A DNA stretch of 64,000 nt from SB11 sp965222995 (GCA_965222995.1 OZ244977.1:2914001-2978000), one strand, 5' to 3'. Shown: positions 19,542 through 29,633, counted from the first letter of the stretch. The notes: a model not told the origin generated them from the sequence alone. Made by a program: numbers and translations.

Positions 19542-20264
19542 CTAGTTTGTCTCAAACTCTTTTCTCACAACTACACTTTTCAAAATACCGTTTTTAAACT
19601 CAAAAAAAACAAAAGGTGCTTCTTCATCCATCACATGATAAAGTTCAATCTCATTGATATTATTAGCAAGTGCTTCTACACTTTTATTTTTATCTCCAAA
19701 AAAATATTCAAAGAATCTTTTTATACCCATCCCCACTTTAAAGTCTTTATTTAAATCAATCTCTTGATTTAAAATTGTAGCTTTTTTTATAAATGCTGTG
19801 TTTGGTTTCTTATGATGATACTCTGCCAATTGCTCTGCGTTTTCTGGAATTACATCTTCCTTGTACTCACTAATAATAATTTTACTGTTATCAAACACTA
19901 GGGTATAATCATTCGTTGCTTTATTTGAGGTATCTTCCTCTACACTAAAAATATTATTGTTATAGTGTTGTACTGAATCAACCAAACACTTATACCCAAA
20001 TAGATTATTAACTAATCCATCTCCAGTAAAAATTTGAAGCAAATCACTCTTTTTATGCATCATAAGTATTTCTTCTTTAGGTGAATTTTTAGCTAATGTA
20101 AACATCTCGAAAGAAGAGAACATTGATGTATCATAACTATTTGAAAAAACACTATCAGATTTATTTGTATCTTCTATGAAAACTACATTTTCATTATTAT
20201 GAACTGACTTAGACTTACAGCTTATTCCAATAACCAAAAACAAAAGAATAATTATTCTACCCAT
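19542..20264 (-). CDS. Lipoprotein of unknown function
   Basis: Not recognised; 240 residues. The N-terminus is a classical SPII signal with Cys at about residue 16 (VIGISCKSKS). The remainder is acidic and Asn-rich with no recognisable domain. It starts three bases after the nitronate monooxygenase-like gene and is probably its operon partner, but nothing in its sequence links it to that enzyme. Confidence 0.75.
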   Translation of the reverse strand: MGRIIILLFLVIGISCKSKSVHNNENVVFIEDTNKSDSVFSNSYDTSMFSSFEMFTLAKNSPKEEILMMHKKSDLLQIFTGDGLVNNLFGYKCLVDSVQHYNNNIFSVEEDTSNKATNDYTLVFDNSKIIISEYKEDVIPENAEQLAEYHHKKPNTAFIKKATILNQEIDLNKDFKVGMGIKRFFEYFFGDKNKSVEALANNINEIELYHVMDEEAPFVFFEFKNGILKSVVVRKEFETN

Positions 20265-20267
20265 AAT

Positions 20268-21215
20268 TTATAATTTTATAGTTGACATATTCTCAATAGA
20301 AATATTAAACTCCTCTACAATTTCTTTTACTATATCAGCGGCAGGTTTCACCTCGTGGATATAACCTGAAATTTGCCCTATTTCCAGTTCGCCTTCTTCC
20401 ATATCACCCTCAAACATACCGCGTTTGGCACGGGCGCGACCCAGCAGTTCTCGCAATTCATCAGCACTTGCTTTGCGGGCATAAGCCTCTTGTATATCGT
20501 TAAAAAACTTATTCTTTATCAAACGCACAGGGGTCAATTCTTTTAGGGTAAGTTGCGTATGCCCATCCCCTGCCTCAACAACTGCACTTTTAAAATTTTG
20601 GTGTGCTGATGATTCTTCACTGGCAACAAAGCGGCTGCCAATCTGCACCCCATCTGCACCCAAAGCCATAGCTGCCAACATAGTTTTTCCACTACCTATA
20701 CCTCCTGCTGCAATTACAGGAATATCCACCGTTTCTTTCACCATAGGTATTAAGCACATGGTAGTGGTTTCCTCTCGCCCGTTGTGTCCACCTGCTTCAA
20801 AACCTTCAGCCACAATAGCATCTACCCCTACATCCTCACATTTTTTTGCAAATTTGGTATTGCTTACTACGTGCACCACAGTAATGCCATTATCCTTCAA
20901 GTGCTGTGTCCATGTTTTGGGGTTTCCGGCACTGGTAAACACAATTTTCACTCCTTCCTCCACAATTATTTCCATCAGCTTTTCAATATCAGGGTATAAC
21001 AATGGTACGTTAACTCCAAAGGGTTTATCGGTAGCTGCTTTACACTTTTGTATATGCTCCCGCAGTATTTCGGGATACATAGAACCTGAACCTATTAAGC
21101 CCAGTCCCCCCGCATTAGATACAGCCGAGGCAAGCTCCCAACCGCTGCACCATATCATCCCCGCCTGTATTATGGGGTATTGTATACCAAATAGTTGTGT
21201 AATTCTGTTTTGCAT
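20268..21215 (-). CDS. Nitronate monooxygenase family flavoprotein
   Basis: FMN-dependent TIM-barrel enzyme, 315 residues, of the 2-nitropropane dioxygenase/nitronate monooxygenase family, which also includes the FabK enoyl-ACP reductases. Hallmarks: PIIQAGMIWCSG near the N-terminus, GGLGLIGSG, FGVNVPLL, AEGFEAGGHNGREE, IPVIAAGGIGSG and GADGVQIGSRF, which form the FMN phosphate site. It could detoxify nitronates or act as an FabK-like reductase; the sequence alone does not decide, and fabF and acpP are far away at 44.6 kb. First gene of a probable two-gene unit with a lipoprotein. Confidence 0.9.
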   Translation of the reverse strand: MQNRITQLFGIQYPIIQAGMIWCSGWELASAVSNAGGLGLIGSGSMYPEILREHIQKCKAATDKPFGVNVPLLYPDIEKLMEIIVEEGVKIVFTSAGNPKTWTQHLKDNGITVVHVVSNTKFAKKCEDVGVDAIVAEGFEAGGHNGREETTTMCLIPMVKETVDIPVIAAGGIGSGKTMLAAMALGADGVQIGSRFVASEESSAHQNFKSAVVEAGDGHTQLTLKELTPVRLIKNKFFNDIQEAYARKASADELRELLGRARAKRGMFEGDMEEGELEIGQISGYIHEVKPAADIVKEIVEEFNISIENMSTIKL

Positions 21216-21316
21216 AGCGCAAAGCTAACAGTATACGCCAAAATGTGTGCATAGCTTGCCATTACTAATTAGAATATTTTTTAGTAAGTTTAAACATTAT
21301 TTAACATGGATTTAAT

Positions 21317-23044
21317 ATGAATAAAAAACTACCCTTATTCCTTTTATTATTTATTCCTATCACTCTTTTTGGCCAACTAACTTTTAAAAAACTTACCGGA
21401 TTTGATGCAATTAATAACAGCCGTGCTGCGGGAGACCAGTTTGGTTTTTCGGTAGCGGTTTCAGGCGATATTGCTGTTGTTGGCGCTCCATTTCACGATT
21501 TTGATGAAAGCGGTGGCGATAGCATGAAAGATGCCGGTGCGGCTTATGTGTTTTACCGAAATGAAGGCGGTGCTAACAACTGGGGACTAAAGAAAAAGCT
21601 GGTTGCCACAGGAAACAATGCCAGAGACACAGGCGACAATTTTGGTAATGCCGTTGCCATATCAGGCAATGTGATTGTGGTTGGAGCTATTTTTCAGGAT
21701 TTTAATGCCTCGGGTTTAAGCGAGTTTAGTGATGCAGGAGCCGCCTATGTGTTTCATAAAGACGAAGGCGGTACAGATAACTGGGGGCAGGTGCAAAAGC
21801 TTGTGGGCAAAGGTAACAATGGCAGGCTGGCTGAGGATAACTTCGGTGTGTCTGTGGCTATCTCAGGAGATGTAATTGTAGTGGGCGCTTACCAACACGA
21901 TTTTGATGAACCCGGTGTGGGTTTTGTAAATTTTTCGGGAGCTGCTTTTGTATACCACAAAGATGAAGGCGGTACCGATAACTGGGGACAAGTGAAAAAA
22001 CTCATTGGTCCTAACAGTAATAACGGCAGGCAAGCGGGTGATTTCTTCGGGACTTCCGTTGCCATTGAAAACAATATAATTGCTATAGGTGCAAACCTGC
22101 AAGATTATGACAGCCGTGGCAATACCGAAGTGAAAGATGCGGGTGCCGTATATATATTTTATAAAGATGAAGGCGGAACGAACAACTGGGGCTTGAAAGA
22201 AAAAGTAGTGGGTAGCGGCACTAACGGGCGTGTTGCCGAAGATAACTTTGGTATAGCTGTATCACTTTCGGGAACTGCGCTAGTTGTTGGAGCTTACTTG
22301 CAAGATTTTGATGCCAGTGGTGCAGGCTCTGTAAATGCTGCAGGTGCGGCTTATGTGTTTTATAAAGATAAAGGTGGAGTTGATAACTGGGGCTTGGTGA
22401 AAAAGTTGGCAAGTAGTGGTACAAACGGTCGTACTGTTGGAGACAATTTCGGCATTGCCGTATCTATTACAGGAAATACTGTAGTGGTTGGCGCCAGCCA
22501 ACAAGACTATAACGCTGTGGGAGATAGTTTAGCCACAGGCGCTGGTGCTGTTTATATTTTTCAGGAAGATGAAGGGGGTGCAGAAAACTGGGGTTTAAAA
22601 GAAAAAATTGTTGCTACGGGAATAAACGGCAGAAATGCTACTGATAATTTTGGAAATGTAGTTGCTACCGACCCGGATATAATTTTGGTGGGTGTATCAG
22701 GGCAAGACTATGATGGCTTAGGAGCAAATTTTATTAATAATGCCGGAGCTGCAAAAGCTTTTAATTATCAAGGTATTGACCCAACCAGTGTAAGAGAACT
22801 ACAAAGTATTAAAAATGTATTTGTAAGCAGCCAAAACAAAAACATTTACATAAACTTTGGTCAAGAGGGTGAATATACAGTTTCAGTTTACGACTTGATG
22901 GGGAGAAAAGTATATAAAGACTTTGTTACCACAACCAGTGGTAGTATTGAAGAGCTTAACCTAAGCTATGAGGCATCAGGATATTATATGGTGAAAATTG
23001 CTACCGGAAAAGCACAAAAAACTTTTAAAACGTTCTTAGATTGA
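21317..23044 (+). CDS. Seven-repeat FG-GAP beta-propeller protein with T9SS sorting domain
   Basis: Secreted or surface protein, 575 residues. A signal peptide (1-19, ends LFGQ) is followed by seven tandem repeats of about 67 residues from about 38 to 490. The repeat consensus contains GDNFGxxVAISG, VVGAxxQDFD, AGAAYVFYKDEGG and NWGLxKKL, as in integrin-alpha-like FG-GAP blades; seven copies imply a closed seven-bladed propeller. The last about 80 residues (VRELQSIKNVFV to the end, with YDLMGRKVY and YMVKIATGK) are a type A type IX secretion C-terminal domain. The seventh repeat is shortened and lacks the NWG strand. Likely adhesion or binding role. Confidence 0.92.
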   Translation: MNKKLPLFLLLFIPITLFGQLTFKKLTGFDAINNSRAAGDQFGFSVAVSGDIAVVGAPFHDFDESGGDSMKDAGAAYVFYRNEGGANNWGLKKKLVATGNNARDTGDNFGNAVAISGNVIVVGAIFQDFNASGLSEFSDAGAAYVFHKDEGGTDNWGQVQKLVGKGNNGRLAEDNFGVSVAISGDVIVVGAYQHDFDEPGVGFVNFSGAAFVYHKDEGGTDNWGQVKKLIGPNSNNGRQAGDFFGTSVAIENNIIAIGANLQDYDSRGNTEVKDAGAVYIFYKDEGGTNNWGLKEKVVGSGTNGRVAEDNFGIAVSLSGTALVVGAYLQDFDASGAGSVNAAGAAYVFYKDKGGVDNWGLVKKLASSGTNGRTVGDNFGIAVSITGNTVVVGASQQDYNAVGDSLATGAGAVYIFQEDEGGAENWGLKEKIVATGINGRNATDNFGNVVATDPDIILVGVSGQDYDGLGANFINNAGAAKAFNYQGIDPTSVRELQSIKNVFVSSQNKNIYINFGQEGEYTVSVYDLMGRKVYKDFVTTTSGSIEELNLSYEASGYYMVKIATGKAQKTFKTFLD

Positions 23045-23061
23045 GAAAAGTATATTTAAAC

Positions 23062-23097
23062 AAAAAAGCCCTTTAGTGTGTACTAAAGGGCTTTTTT
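23062..23097. terminator. Bidirectional intrinsic terminator
   Basis: Perfect hairpin arms AAAAAAGCCCTTTAGT and ACTAAAGGGCTTTTTT around a four-base loop, between the convergent FG-GAP gene and guaB. Confidence 0.93.
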
Positions 23098-23112
23098 AAT
23101 GTTCTGCTAAGT

Positions 23113-24582
23113 TTACCTACTACTGTAGTTAGGAGCTTCTTTGGTAATGGTAATATCGTGTGGATGGCTTTCGCGAACACCTGCACCCGTTATACGTACA
23201 AATTGTGCTTTTTGTAAATCTTCTATTGTTGCAGCACCGCAATAGCCCATACCTGCACGCAAACCGCCTACAAACTGATATACAACTTCGTTCAGTGTTC
23301 CTTTATACGGCACACTTCCTACTATCCCTTCAGGAACCAGTTTATTAATTTCTTCTTCAGCATCTTGAAAATAGCGGTCTTTACTACCTTCTTTCATTGC
23401 CTCTATACTTCCCATACCTCGGTACGATTTTACTTTACGTCCGTTGTATATAATGGTTTCTCCGGGAGACTCATCTACCCCAGCGAATAATGAACCTGCC
23501 ATTATAGTACTAGCCCCTGCTACCAATGCTTTTACAATATCTCCGCTATAACGTATACCCCCATCGGCAATTACAGGTATACCCGTGCCTTTTAGTGCTT
23601 CGGCTGCTTCGTAAATGGCTGTAAGCTGCGGCATTCCTATACCTGCAATTACACGTGTGGTACATATTGAACCCGGTCCTACTCCAACTTTAATACCGTC
23701 TACCCCTGCCTTCACAAGTGCTGAGGCACCTTCACCGGTAGCCACATTACCTGCAATTATTTGTAAATCAGGAAAAGCGGCTTTTACTTTCCCCACTTCG
23801 TTTATTACCCCTTGCGAATGTCCGTGGGCGGTATCTACAATCACCACATCCACTCCTGCAGTAACTAAAGCTTCAACACGCTCTACTGTGTCGGCTGTTA
23901 TACCCACTGCCGCACCTACTAAAAGTCTTCCCAAATTATCTTTGCAGGCTTTGGGGTGGTTGCTATGTTTTAAAATGTCTTTATAAGTAATTAATCCTGT
24001 AAGTTTTCCTTTGCTATCTACTACCGGTAGTTTCTCAATACGGTGCTCCTGCAATATCCCCTCAGCTTGTTGTAATGTGGTTCCCTCAGGCACTGTAATA
24101 AGGTTTTCCTTTGTCATTAACTCACGAACAGGGCGTTTGCCGTTATTTTCAAAGCGCAAATCACGGTTGGTAAGTATGCCTACCAGCAGGTTGTTGTTAT
24201 CTACTATAGGTATACCGCCAATTTTGTTCTCCTTCATTATTTGCAATGCATCACTTACTACCGCAGTATCATTTAAGGTGATAGGGTCTAGTATCATTCC
24301 GCTTTCGCTACGCTTCACTTTGCGTACTTCAAGTGCTTGGCGTTCTATACTCATATTTTTGTGCAGTATACCTATACCTCCCTCTTGAGCAAGGGCTATA
24401 GCCAAACGGCTTTCTGTAACGGTATCCATAGCTGCTGAAACTATAGGTACATTGATGCGTAAACCACGAGTAAGCTGCGTACTGGTGTCCACATCGCGAG
24501 GAAGAACTTCTGAATGTGCTGGGACAACTAAAACGTCGTCGAAAGTTAGGGCTTCACCCCTAAATTTTATATCGTTATTCAT
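23113..24582 (-). CDS. guaB: Inosine-5'-monophosphate dehydrogenase
   Basis: IMP dehydrogenase, 489 residues, the NAD-dependent and rate-limiting step from IMP to XMP in GMP synthesis. The TIM barrel is interrupted after about residue 90 by two CBS domains (about 95-205, including GGIPIVDNNNLLVG and LPVVDSKGKLTG). The catalytic Cys loop GPGSICTTR is at about 300-308 and the flap region contains YRGMGSIEAM. Full length for the bacterial enzyme. A clear TACCTTTG promoter element lies upstream and a strong terminator downstream, so it is monocistronic. Confidence 0.97.
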   Translation of the reverse strand: MNNDIKFRGEALTFDDVLVVPAHSEVLPRDVDTSTQLTRGLRINVPIVSAAMDTVTESRLAIALAQEGGIGILHKNMSIERQALEVRKVKRSESGMILDPITLNDTAVVSDALQIMKENKIGGIPIVDNNNLLVGILTNRDLRFENNGKRPVRELMTKENLITVPEGTTLQQAEGILQEHRIEKLPVVDSKGKLTGLITYKDILKHSNHPKACKDNLGRLLVGAAVGITADTVERVEALVTAGVDVVIVDTAHGHSQGVINEVGKVKAAFPDLQIIAGNVATGEGASALVKAGVDGIKVGVGPGSICTTRVIAGIGMPQLTAIYEAAEALKGTGIPVIADGGIRYSGDIVKALVAGASTIMAGSLFAGVDESPGETIIYNGRKVKSYRGMGSIEAMKEGSKDRYFQDAEEEINKLVPEGIVGSVPYKGTLNEVVYQFVGGLRAGMGYCGAATIEDLQKAQFVRITGAGVRESHPHDITITKEAPNYSSR

Positions 24583-24631
24583 GCAAATAAGTGATTACAA
24601 AGGTGGGATAATGATACTCTTATTTGCGGTG

Positions 24632-24639
24632 CAAAGGTA
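24632..24639 (-). promoter_or_regulatory. Putative -7 element for guaB
   Basis: Minus-strand TACCTTTG, a full match to TAnnTTTG, 50 bases before the guaB ATG. Confidence 0.5.
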
Positions 24640-24706
24640 GTGTAATTTATTGATATTGTAAAATATCAATACCTTATTTATATAGGTTTATTCTGGTTTG
24701 ATATTT

Positions 24707-25837
24707 TTATTGTTTAAACTCAAAAAAATGGTTGAGTTTTTTTGTGAAGGCTCCTTCAGTAGTAGCTAAAAGAACCTCATCGCCAGTTACCAAGATACTA
24801 TTGATAAAAGTTCTATCCGGCAATCCCTTATTTTCTAGTTCTGATACAAATAACCTACCTGATAACCAATCCAATGCATATAGATAAACTCTATCGCCAA
24901 TATAGCCAATAACTTTACCGTCTACTTCTGCATATCTCATATAATCACTTATATATTTGCCAAGGTGTAACACGTTATATTTACTACCCAAGGCAGAGTA
25001 TCCCCAACCAAAGTCTAAACCATAAAGCCCAAGTATATGAGTGGTGTCTTTAATTGTAATAAAATGAGCATAATCAAGAGGGAAAGCCTGAGAAATATTT
25101 CCATCTTCAGTAACCTTTAATGTTTCAAAATTTCCACCCCTTAGTGATACATAAAAATCATTATTTATTGTATTTATCGCCATTACTTCAGAAGATTGTG
25201 TTCTAAACCTTTCCGCAGTATCAACAATATAAATTTCTTGTTTTTCGAACTTTGGAACCCAAACATTATTGCTAAGTTCTAATTGAAAAAGCAGGAAGTG
25301 AATAAAACCACTTCTGGGGTTCCCTGTTGATTGTCTTTCCTCTTCTGTGGCTGCTACTAACATTTTTCCATTATTATTTACACATACTGGAACAGCAACT
25401 CTGCTAAAGGCTATGTTCTTTAAAACTGTATCAATGGTTGAGACATCTAGATTACTATATTGAAATGGAGTACTCAAACTAAAAAGATGCAGTTTATTTG
25501 TAGGCGATTTTTCTGCGAAAATGACTACATCATTATTTATGAAGGGAGGATAAAAAATAGAACCATTAGTATAGTTTGCTCTACTCCGCGCCACATTTTC
25601 GAATGAATCATTAAGAATTTGTATATAGAATTGTGATATAAAAGCATACCCGCTGCTAATTTTTTGAGCCTTTACTATATTTTTTGATAGGTAAATAGGT
25701 AGCGGCTTTCTTTGCCATTCAACAATTTCTATAGAATCCTGCTGCTTTTCATTTTGAACCGGTGCTTGAGTATCTTCTTTTTTACAACTAATTATTAGAA
25801 GAGTGACAATGGAAACCAATAAATACTTATTAATCAT
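24707..25837 (-). CDS. Lipoprotein of unknown function
   Basis: Not recognised; 376 residues. The SPII signal ends in LLIISCKKED, so the Cys is lipidated; the KKED that follows resembles the Lys/acidic stretch of Bacteroidota lipoprotein export signals, hinting at surface exposure. The rest alternates short beta strands with loops (HLFSLSTPF, YLYALDWLSGRLFVSEL), in a pattern reminiscent of a beta-propeller, without a nameable family. Monocistronic and divergent from rnz. Confidence 0.75.
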   Translation of the reverse strand: MINKYLLVSIVTLLIISCKKEDTQAPVQNEKQQDSIEIVEWQRKPLPIYLSKNIVKAQKISSGYAFISQFYIQILNDSFENVARSRANYTNGSIFYPPFINNDVVIFAEKSPTNKLHLFSLSTPFQYSNLDVSTIDTVLKNIAFSRVAVPVCVNNNGKMLVAATEEERQSTGNPRSGFIHFLLFQLELSNNVWVPKFEKQEIYIVDTAERFRTQSSEVMAINTINNDFYVSLRGGNFETLKVTEDGNISQAFPLDYAHFITIKDTTHILGLYGLDFGWGYSALGSKYNVLHLGKYISDYMRYAEVDGKVIGYIGDRVYLYALDWLSGRLFVSELENKGLPDRTFINSILVTGDEVLLATTEGAFTKKLNHFFEFKQ

Positions 25838-25985
25838 TTATTATAAATAAAAGTAAATATGCTATTTTGTTTTTTAAATGGAATTAACAATTTGATAAAT
25901 TCGATAAACTGATTTTTTAAACTACACTAATTTAGATTGATTTTTTAATTTTTACTTCGTTATATCGTAGTACCGAAGAGAAAGA

Positions 25986-26900
25986 TTGGCGTTTGAAGTA
26001 ACCATTTTGGGGTGCAGTAGCGCAACCCCCACTGCTGATAGACACCCAACGGCGCAAATACTGAACATAAACGGAAATTATGTATTGATAGATTGCGGCG
26101 AAGCCACACAAAACCAATTATTGCGTTACCGCCTAAGACACAGCAAGATAAGCCATATTTTTATCAGCCATTTGCATGGCGACCACTATTTGGGCTTGGT
26201 GGGCTTGCTGGCTACTATAAATTTTCAGGGCAGGGAAAATGATTTGCATTTGTATGGTCCTGAGCCTTTACACAATATTATTAACGACCATTTTAAATAC
26301 TCGGGCACTGAATTGAAGTTTCCGCTGCATTTTCATCCTGTAGCTGATGATAAAAGCCGTTTATTGGAAGAAAATAGTGTGTTTACAGTAAAATCTGTTG
26401 TGCTTAGACACAGAATACCTACTACGGGTTTTGTTTTTGAGGAAGCCCATGCCTACCGAAAAATAAACAAAGCGGCTTGTGAGTTGCATGAAATACCTTA
26501 TGGTTTTTATAATGAGTTGAAGAAAGGGCTGGATTACAGGGACGATTTGGGGAATATGATTGAAAACAGTGTACTTACTTTCCCTCCAAAGGCTAAACGC
26601 AGCTACGCATATATTTCAGATAGTAGCTACTATGAACCTGTTTTAGAGCATATACAGGATGTAGATATGCTATACCACGAAAGTACTTTTTTGCATGAGT
26701 TGAAAGAGCGTGCAGAGTCTACTTTCCATAGTACAGCTTTGCAGGCGGCTACTATGGCTAAAAATGCTAATGCCAAAAAATTATTATTGGGTCATTTTAG
26801 TGCCCGTTATAAGGATTTAACTCCGCTGCTTTATGAAGCACAAACAGTGTTTGAAAACAGTTATTTGGCTATTGAAGGGCAAAAGTTCTCCATAGAATAA
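25986..26900 (+). CDS. rnz: Ribonuclease Z
   Basis: tRNA 3'-processing endonuclease of the metallo-beta-lactamase fold, 304 residues. It removes 3' trailers from tRNA precursors in the cytoplasm. The metal motif HLHGDH (about 61-66) with ISHLHGDHYLGLVGLL is diagnostic, together with DCGEATQNQLLRY, a tRNA-binding exosite region around residue 150-190 and the C-terminal LLGHFSARY motif. The start must be TTG at 25986: an in-frame TAG lies 18 bases upstream and no ATG or GTG is between them, while the N-terminus FEVTILGCSSATP matches the family exactly. Confidence 0.95.
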   Translation: MAFEVTILGCSSATPTADRHPTAQILNINGNYVLIDCGEATQNQLLRYRLRHSKISHIFISHLHGDHYLGLVGLLATINFQGRENDLHLYGPEPLHNIINDHFKYSGTELKFPLHFHPVADDKSRLLEENSVFTVKSVVLRHRIPTTGFVFEEAHAYRKINKAACELHEIPYGFYNELKKGLDYRDDLGNMIENSVLTFPPKAKRSYAYISDSSYYEPVLEHIQDVDMLYHESTFLHELKERAESTFHSTALQAATMAKNANAKKLLLGHFSARYKDLTPLLYEAQTVFENSYLAIEGQKFSIE

Positions 26901-27106
26901 AGAAAACCGGTTTGGAGTTTCAGGTTTCAACTTAGATGAGAGATGTCGTATGTCAGATGTGGGGTTTTGTTCTGTTTCAATATACAGTTGGTAGTCAAGC
27001 TTAATTTAATTCAGTATCTACACGGCTTTAACCTATCCATCTTATACTAATGTTTGGTGTTCTGTATTCTGTGTTTTTGAGTGTTATTTGAGTTCTCCTT
27101 TCAATA

Positions 27107-27140
27107 AAAAATCCCCGCAACTTTAGCTGCGGGGATTTTT
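27107..27140. terminator. Intrinsic terminator after LruC lipoprotein 1 and rnz
   Basis: Hairpin arms AAAAATCCCCGCA and TGCGGGGATTTTT with an eight-base loop. It lies between the convergent rnz and LruC lipoprotein 1 genes and can work both ways. Confidence 0.92.
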
Positions 27141-27167
27141 AACATTTAAAACTTTATACTGTGTGGC

Positions 27168-29393
27168 TTATTGCAAGCCAAATAGTTTCAATACATTTCT
27201 GTTGCCGGGTGCATCAGTATACCAGTTGGTATTTGTTGTTCCGCCTGATGTTGCCCAATCATCAAAGAAGTTATATGCTTCGGTTACATCGGTACGCTCT
27301 GTTGGGTATACAAAATCTTCAGGGATTAAGATTGCCCAAGGCATTCCGTTTGCATTTGCATAGTACTTACCTTGACTAGGTACACTTCTATCACTATGTG
27401 TTCCAAACAAACCGGTGTTTGCAAGTGAGGTAGGTACAAAATCTTTCAAGTGTACTTCATATCCTCTACGTTTGTTGGTGAAGATGAATGGGTTAAAGTC
27501 ATCAATACCTAACTTGCTATCTAACACAGGGTTTTGGAATTCTATATCTATGCGAATTGTATCAGAAGTACCTGTAGGATTCGCTTTAATGGTATTAAAC
27601 ATTGAACCTGTTGCACGTGTCATACTTGGCTCAGGGCTATCGTAAGCTATAATTACTGCTTTAGATTGTCCTGCTTCAGTATTGTTAGAGCTACGTGTAA
27701 TTATGTTACGTACTAGTATCTGACCGTTTACGCTCTTCACATCGCTAGGAACTAACTCGTCAAACTGCCATCCGAAACCGTTATCAAACGAAGCACCTAC
27801 TGAGCGTACTTTCATTTTCACTTTATAGTCTACCACTTTGTTATCAGCATTAAGTACTTTGTGTATGTTGAATGCTAAAGTTAAGTCGTTAAAGTCATAG
27901 TCTCCTTGTGCAGGCCACAAGTCTTCAAAAGCAAGTGTAGCTGTTTTGTTTGCACTTGGGTAGTAGCTGTTAAATGCACGGTCAGGGTCGCATGGGTATT
28001 CGTCAACATTGTCTAATATACCGTCATTATCACAATCTGCAACAGGAGGAGTACCAAATTGTTCAGGCTGGCATGTGCTTGATGCTAAGTATCCTGTACA
28101 GCTAGCTACAGCAGGTGAGTATATTCTGTGGCTTCCGCTTTCTATACCGTTTGCATCACAAAATTTAAGTTTACCTTCTACTCTTGAACCACTGTTTAAT
28201 TGTGTATAACCTGTTACTTTTATGATGCTTGTCTTAGCACCGGTACCCTCTATATCTTCTTCCAGGTAAAAGTCTTTTACACTTAAGAAAGCTCCGTTAT
28301 CTAATATAGTTTCACCATCTTCTTGGTCAAAATTATCACCAGCTCTAATATAGCAGTTACTCCACAGGTAACCTTCGTTTTCTAAATCATCATCAACACT
28401 TATCAAGCAGTAGTTATACACTTTAGCATCTTCATATATTTTGAAGTCATTACCTACAAATATGAAGTGGTAGTTATATAATTTACCTTCAACCAAAATG
28501 TCTTTATCACTAGTACCTATTGTTTTTAGTGTACCGTAGTTTTTAACTATACCGTCTTCGTCAATTTCAATATGCTTATCAGAGTATAGTTTACCTCTGT
28601 TCTCAAAGTAACCTTTTACTTTAGTTTCGTCAGTTGCTCTTAAGCTATCACTCCAGTTATAAAGTTTAGCATTTTTATTATCAACTTTAATTTTCTTAGC
28701 TTTAAGTATAGTATTTTCTAATATATAGGCTTTACCTGTACCTTCTATTTTAAGCTCATCAAAGTTTCCGCTTGCACATATTTTTACTACGCCACCACTT
28801 TTTACTTTAATATCTATATTTCCACCGAAAGTACCTGTTAAACATACTGTTTTACCACTGTTTACTGTAATGTTACTGCTACGGTTATTATACGTGTTAG
28901 TACAACCGCTGTTACAGTTCATACCTGAACTTGTTTTACGGAATACGTGTGGGTTTGGTTGAGCGCCACCTGTAAATAAAGCCGACGCAAACTGATTTGC
29001 AGCAACTTTTTCATAAACGCTGCTACCATCAGGGTTAATTTTTTCTATGTAGATAAAATCTTCCCAAGCAGGTACATGTACCTTAGTAGTATATTCTGCA
29101 TTTGCATCAGTAACACCTGTAGAAATTAAATCTCCTGTTGAAGGAACATCTCTATATATTTTAATTACGTAACGTTCATTTGGACTTGCATTTGAAACTT
29201 TTGCACGAACTGTAAGTTCTTTTTCTGTTTCAAATTTAAAATCTGTAGGAACTACTAAATCTTTAGCAGCTACAGTTACATTATTTGCCGGTGCATCTGA
29301 GGGGTTGTTTTGATTATTAAAACTTTCGCGTTTGCAACTTGCCATTGCAAGTAATAATGCTACTAATCCCCATGTAAATTTTAATGCTTTCAT
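27168..29393 (-). CDS. LruC domain-containing lipoprotein, paralog 1
   Basis: First of four tandem paralogs; 741 residues. An SPII signal ends in MASC19, followed by KRES, which may act as a surface-export signal. An N-terminal beta-sandwich covers about 40-135 (LVVPTDFKFETEKELTV). About 165-440 is a Cys- and Asn-rich region of about 20-residue rungs (KNYGTL, YNYHFI, YNYCLI, DNGAFL) that looks like a right-handed beta-helix. A thrombospondin-type-3-like calcium loop follows at about 449-470 (DCDNDGILDNVDEYP), then the LruC domain with AFEDLWPAQGDYDFNDL. LruC was named in Leptospira, and its function is unknown. It has its own promoter and terminator. Most similar to paralog 2. Confidence 0.88.
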   Translation of the reverse strand: MKALKFTWGLVALLLAMASCKRESFNNQNNPSDAPANNVTVAAKDLVVPTDFKFETEKELTVRAKVSNASPNERYVIKIYRDVPSTGDLISTGVTDANAEYTTKVHVPAWEDFIYIEKINPDGSSVYEKVAANQFASALFTGGAQPNPHVFRKTSSGMNCNSGCTNTYNNRSSNITVNSGKTVCLTGTFGGNIDIKVKSGGVVKICASGNFDELKIEGTGKAYILENTILKAKKIKVDNKNAKLYNWSDSLRATDETKVKGYFENRGKLYSDKHIEIDEDGIVKNYGTLKTIGTSDKDILVEGKLYNYHFIFVGNDFKIYEDAKVYNYCLISVDDDLENEGYLWSNCYIRAGDNFDQEDGETILDNGAFLSVKDFYLEEDIEGTGAKTSIIKVTGYTQLNSGSRVEGKLKFCDANGIESGSHRIYSPAVASCTGYLASSTCQPEQFGTPPVADCDNDGILDNVDEYPCDPDRAFNSYYPSANKTATLAFEDLWPAQGDYDFNDLTLAFNIHKVLNADNKVVDYKVKMKVRSVGASFDNGFGWQFDELVPSDVKSVNGQILVRNIITRSSNNTEAGQSKAVIIAYDSPEPSMTRATGSMFNTIKANPTGTSDTIRIDIEFQNPVLDSKLGIDDFNPFIFTNKRRGYEVHLKDFVPTSLANTGLFGTHSDRSVPSQGKYYANANGMPWAILIPEDFVYPTERTDVTEAYNFFDDWATSGGTTNTNWYTDAPGNRNVLKLFGLQ

Positions 29394-29427
29394 AACTTTT
29401 TTCAGTTTCTGTGTTTAAATGTTGATT

Positions 29428-29435
29428 CAAAGGTA
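29428..29435 (-). promoter_or_regulatory. Putative -7 element, LruC paralog 1
   Basis: Minus-strand TACCTTTG, 35 bases upstream of the ATG. The other three paralogs have a TAnnTTTG match at nearly the same distance. Confidence 0.5.
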
Positions 29436-29633
29436 TGGCGACATACAAGCCGATTAAAGGCTTTTTGTATGAGTGGCGGTATTATTATTTGAGCTGTGGA
29501 TGGCAGGATATTAACATGCTATCCACAGTTGAAATACTGTTGTTATAGCCTTGCCTACTGTGATAAAGCCTGATATAATAGAGACTCTTTACTTATATAT
29601 ACGATGCAAAACCCTTTTTAGATTTAGTTGCTT

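Noticed and set aside
20268..21215. Firm assignment as FabK enoyl-ACP reductase
   Set aside because: The flavoprotein family is clear, but the features separating FabK from nitronate monooxygenase could not be settled by eye and no fatty-acid genes are adjacent.
20758..21228. Plus-strand open frame opposite the nitronate monooxygenase gene
   Set aside because: Cys/Pro-rich shadow of conserved FMN-binding sequence on the other strand.
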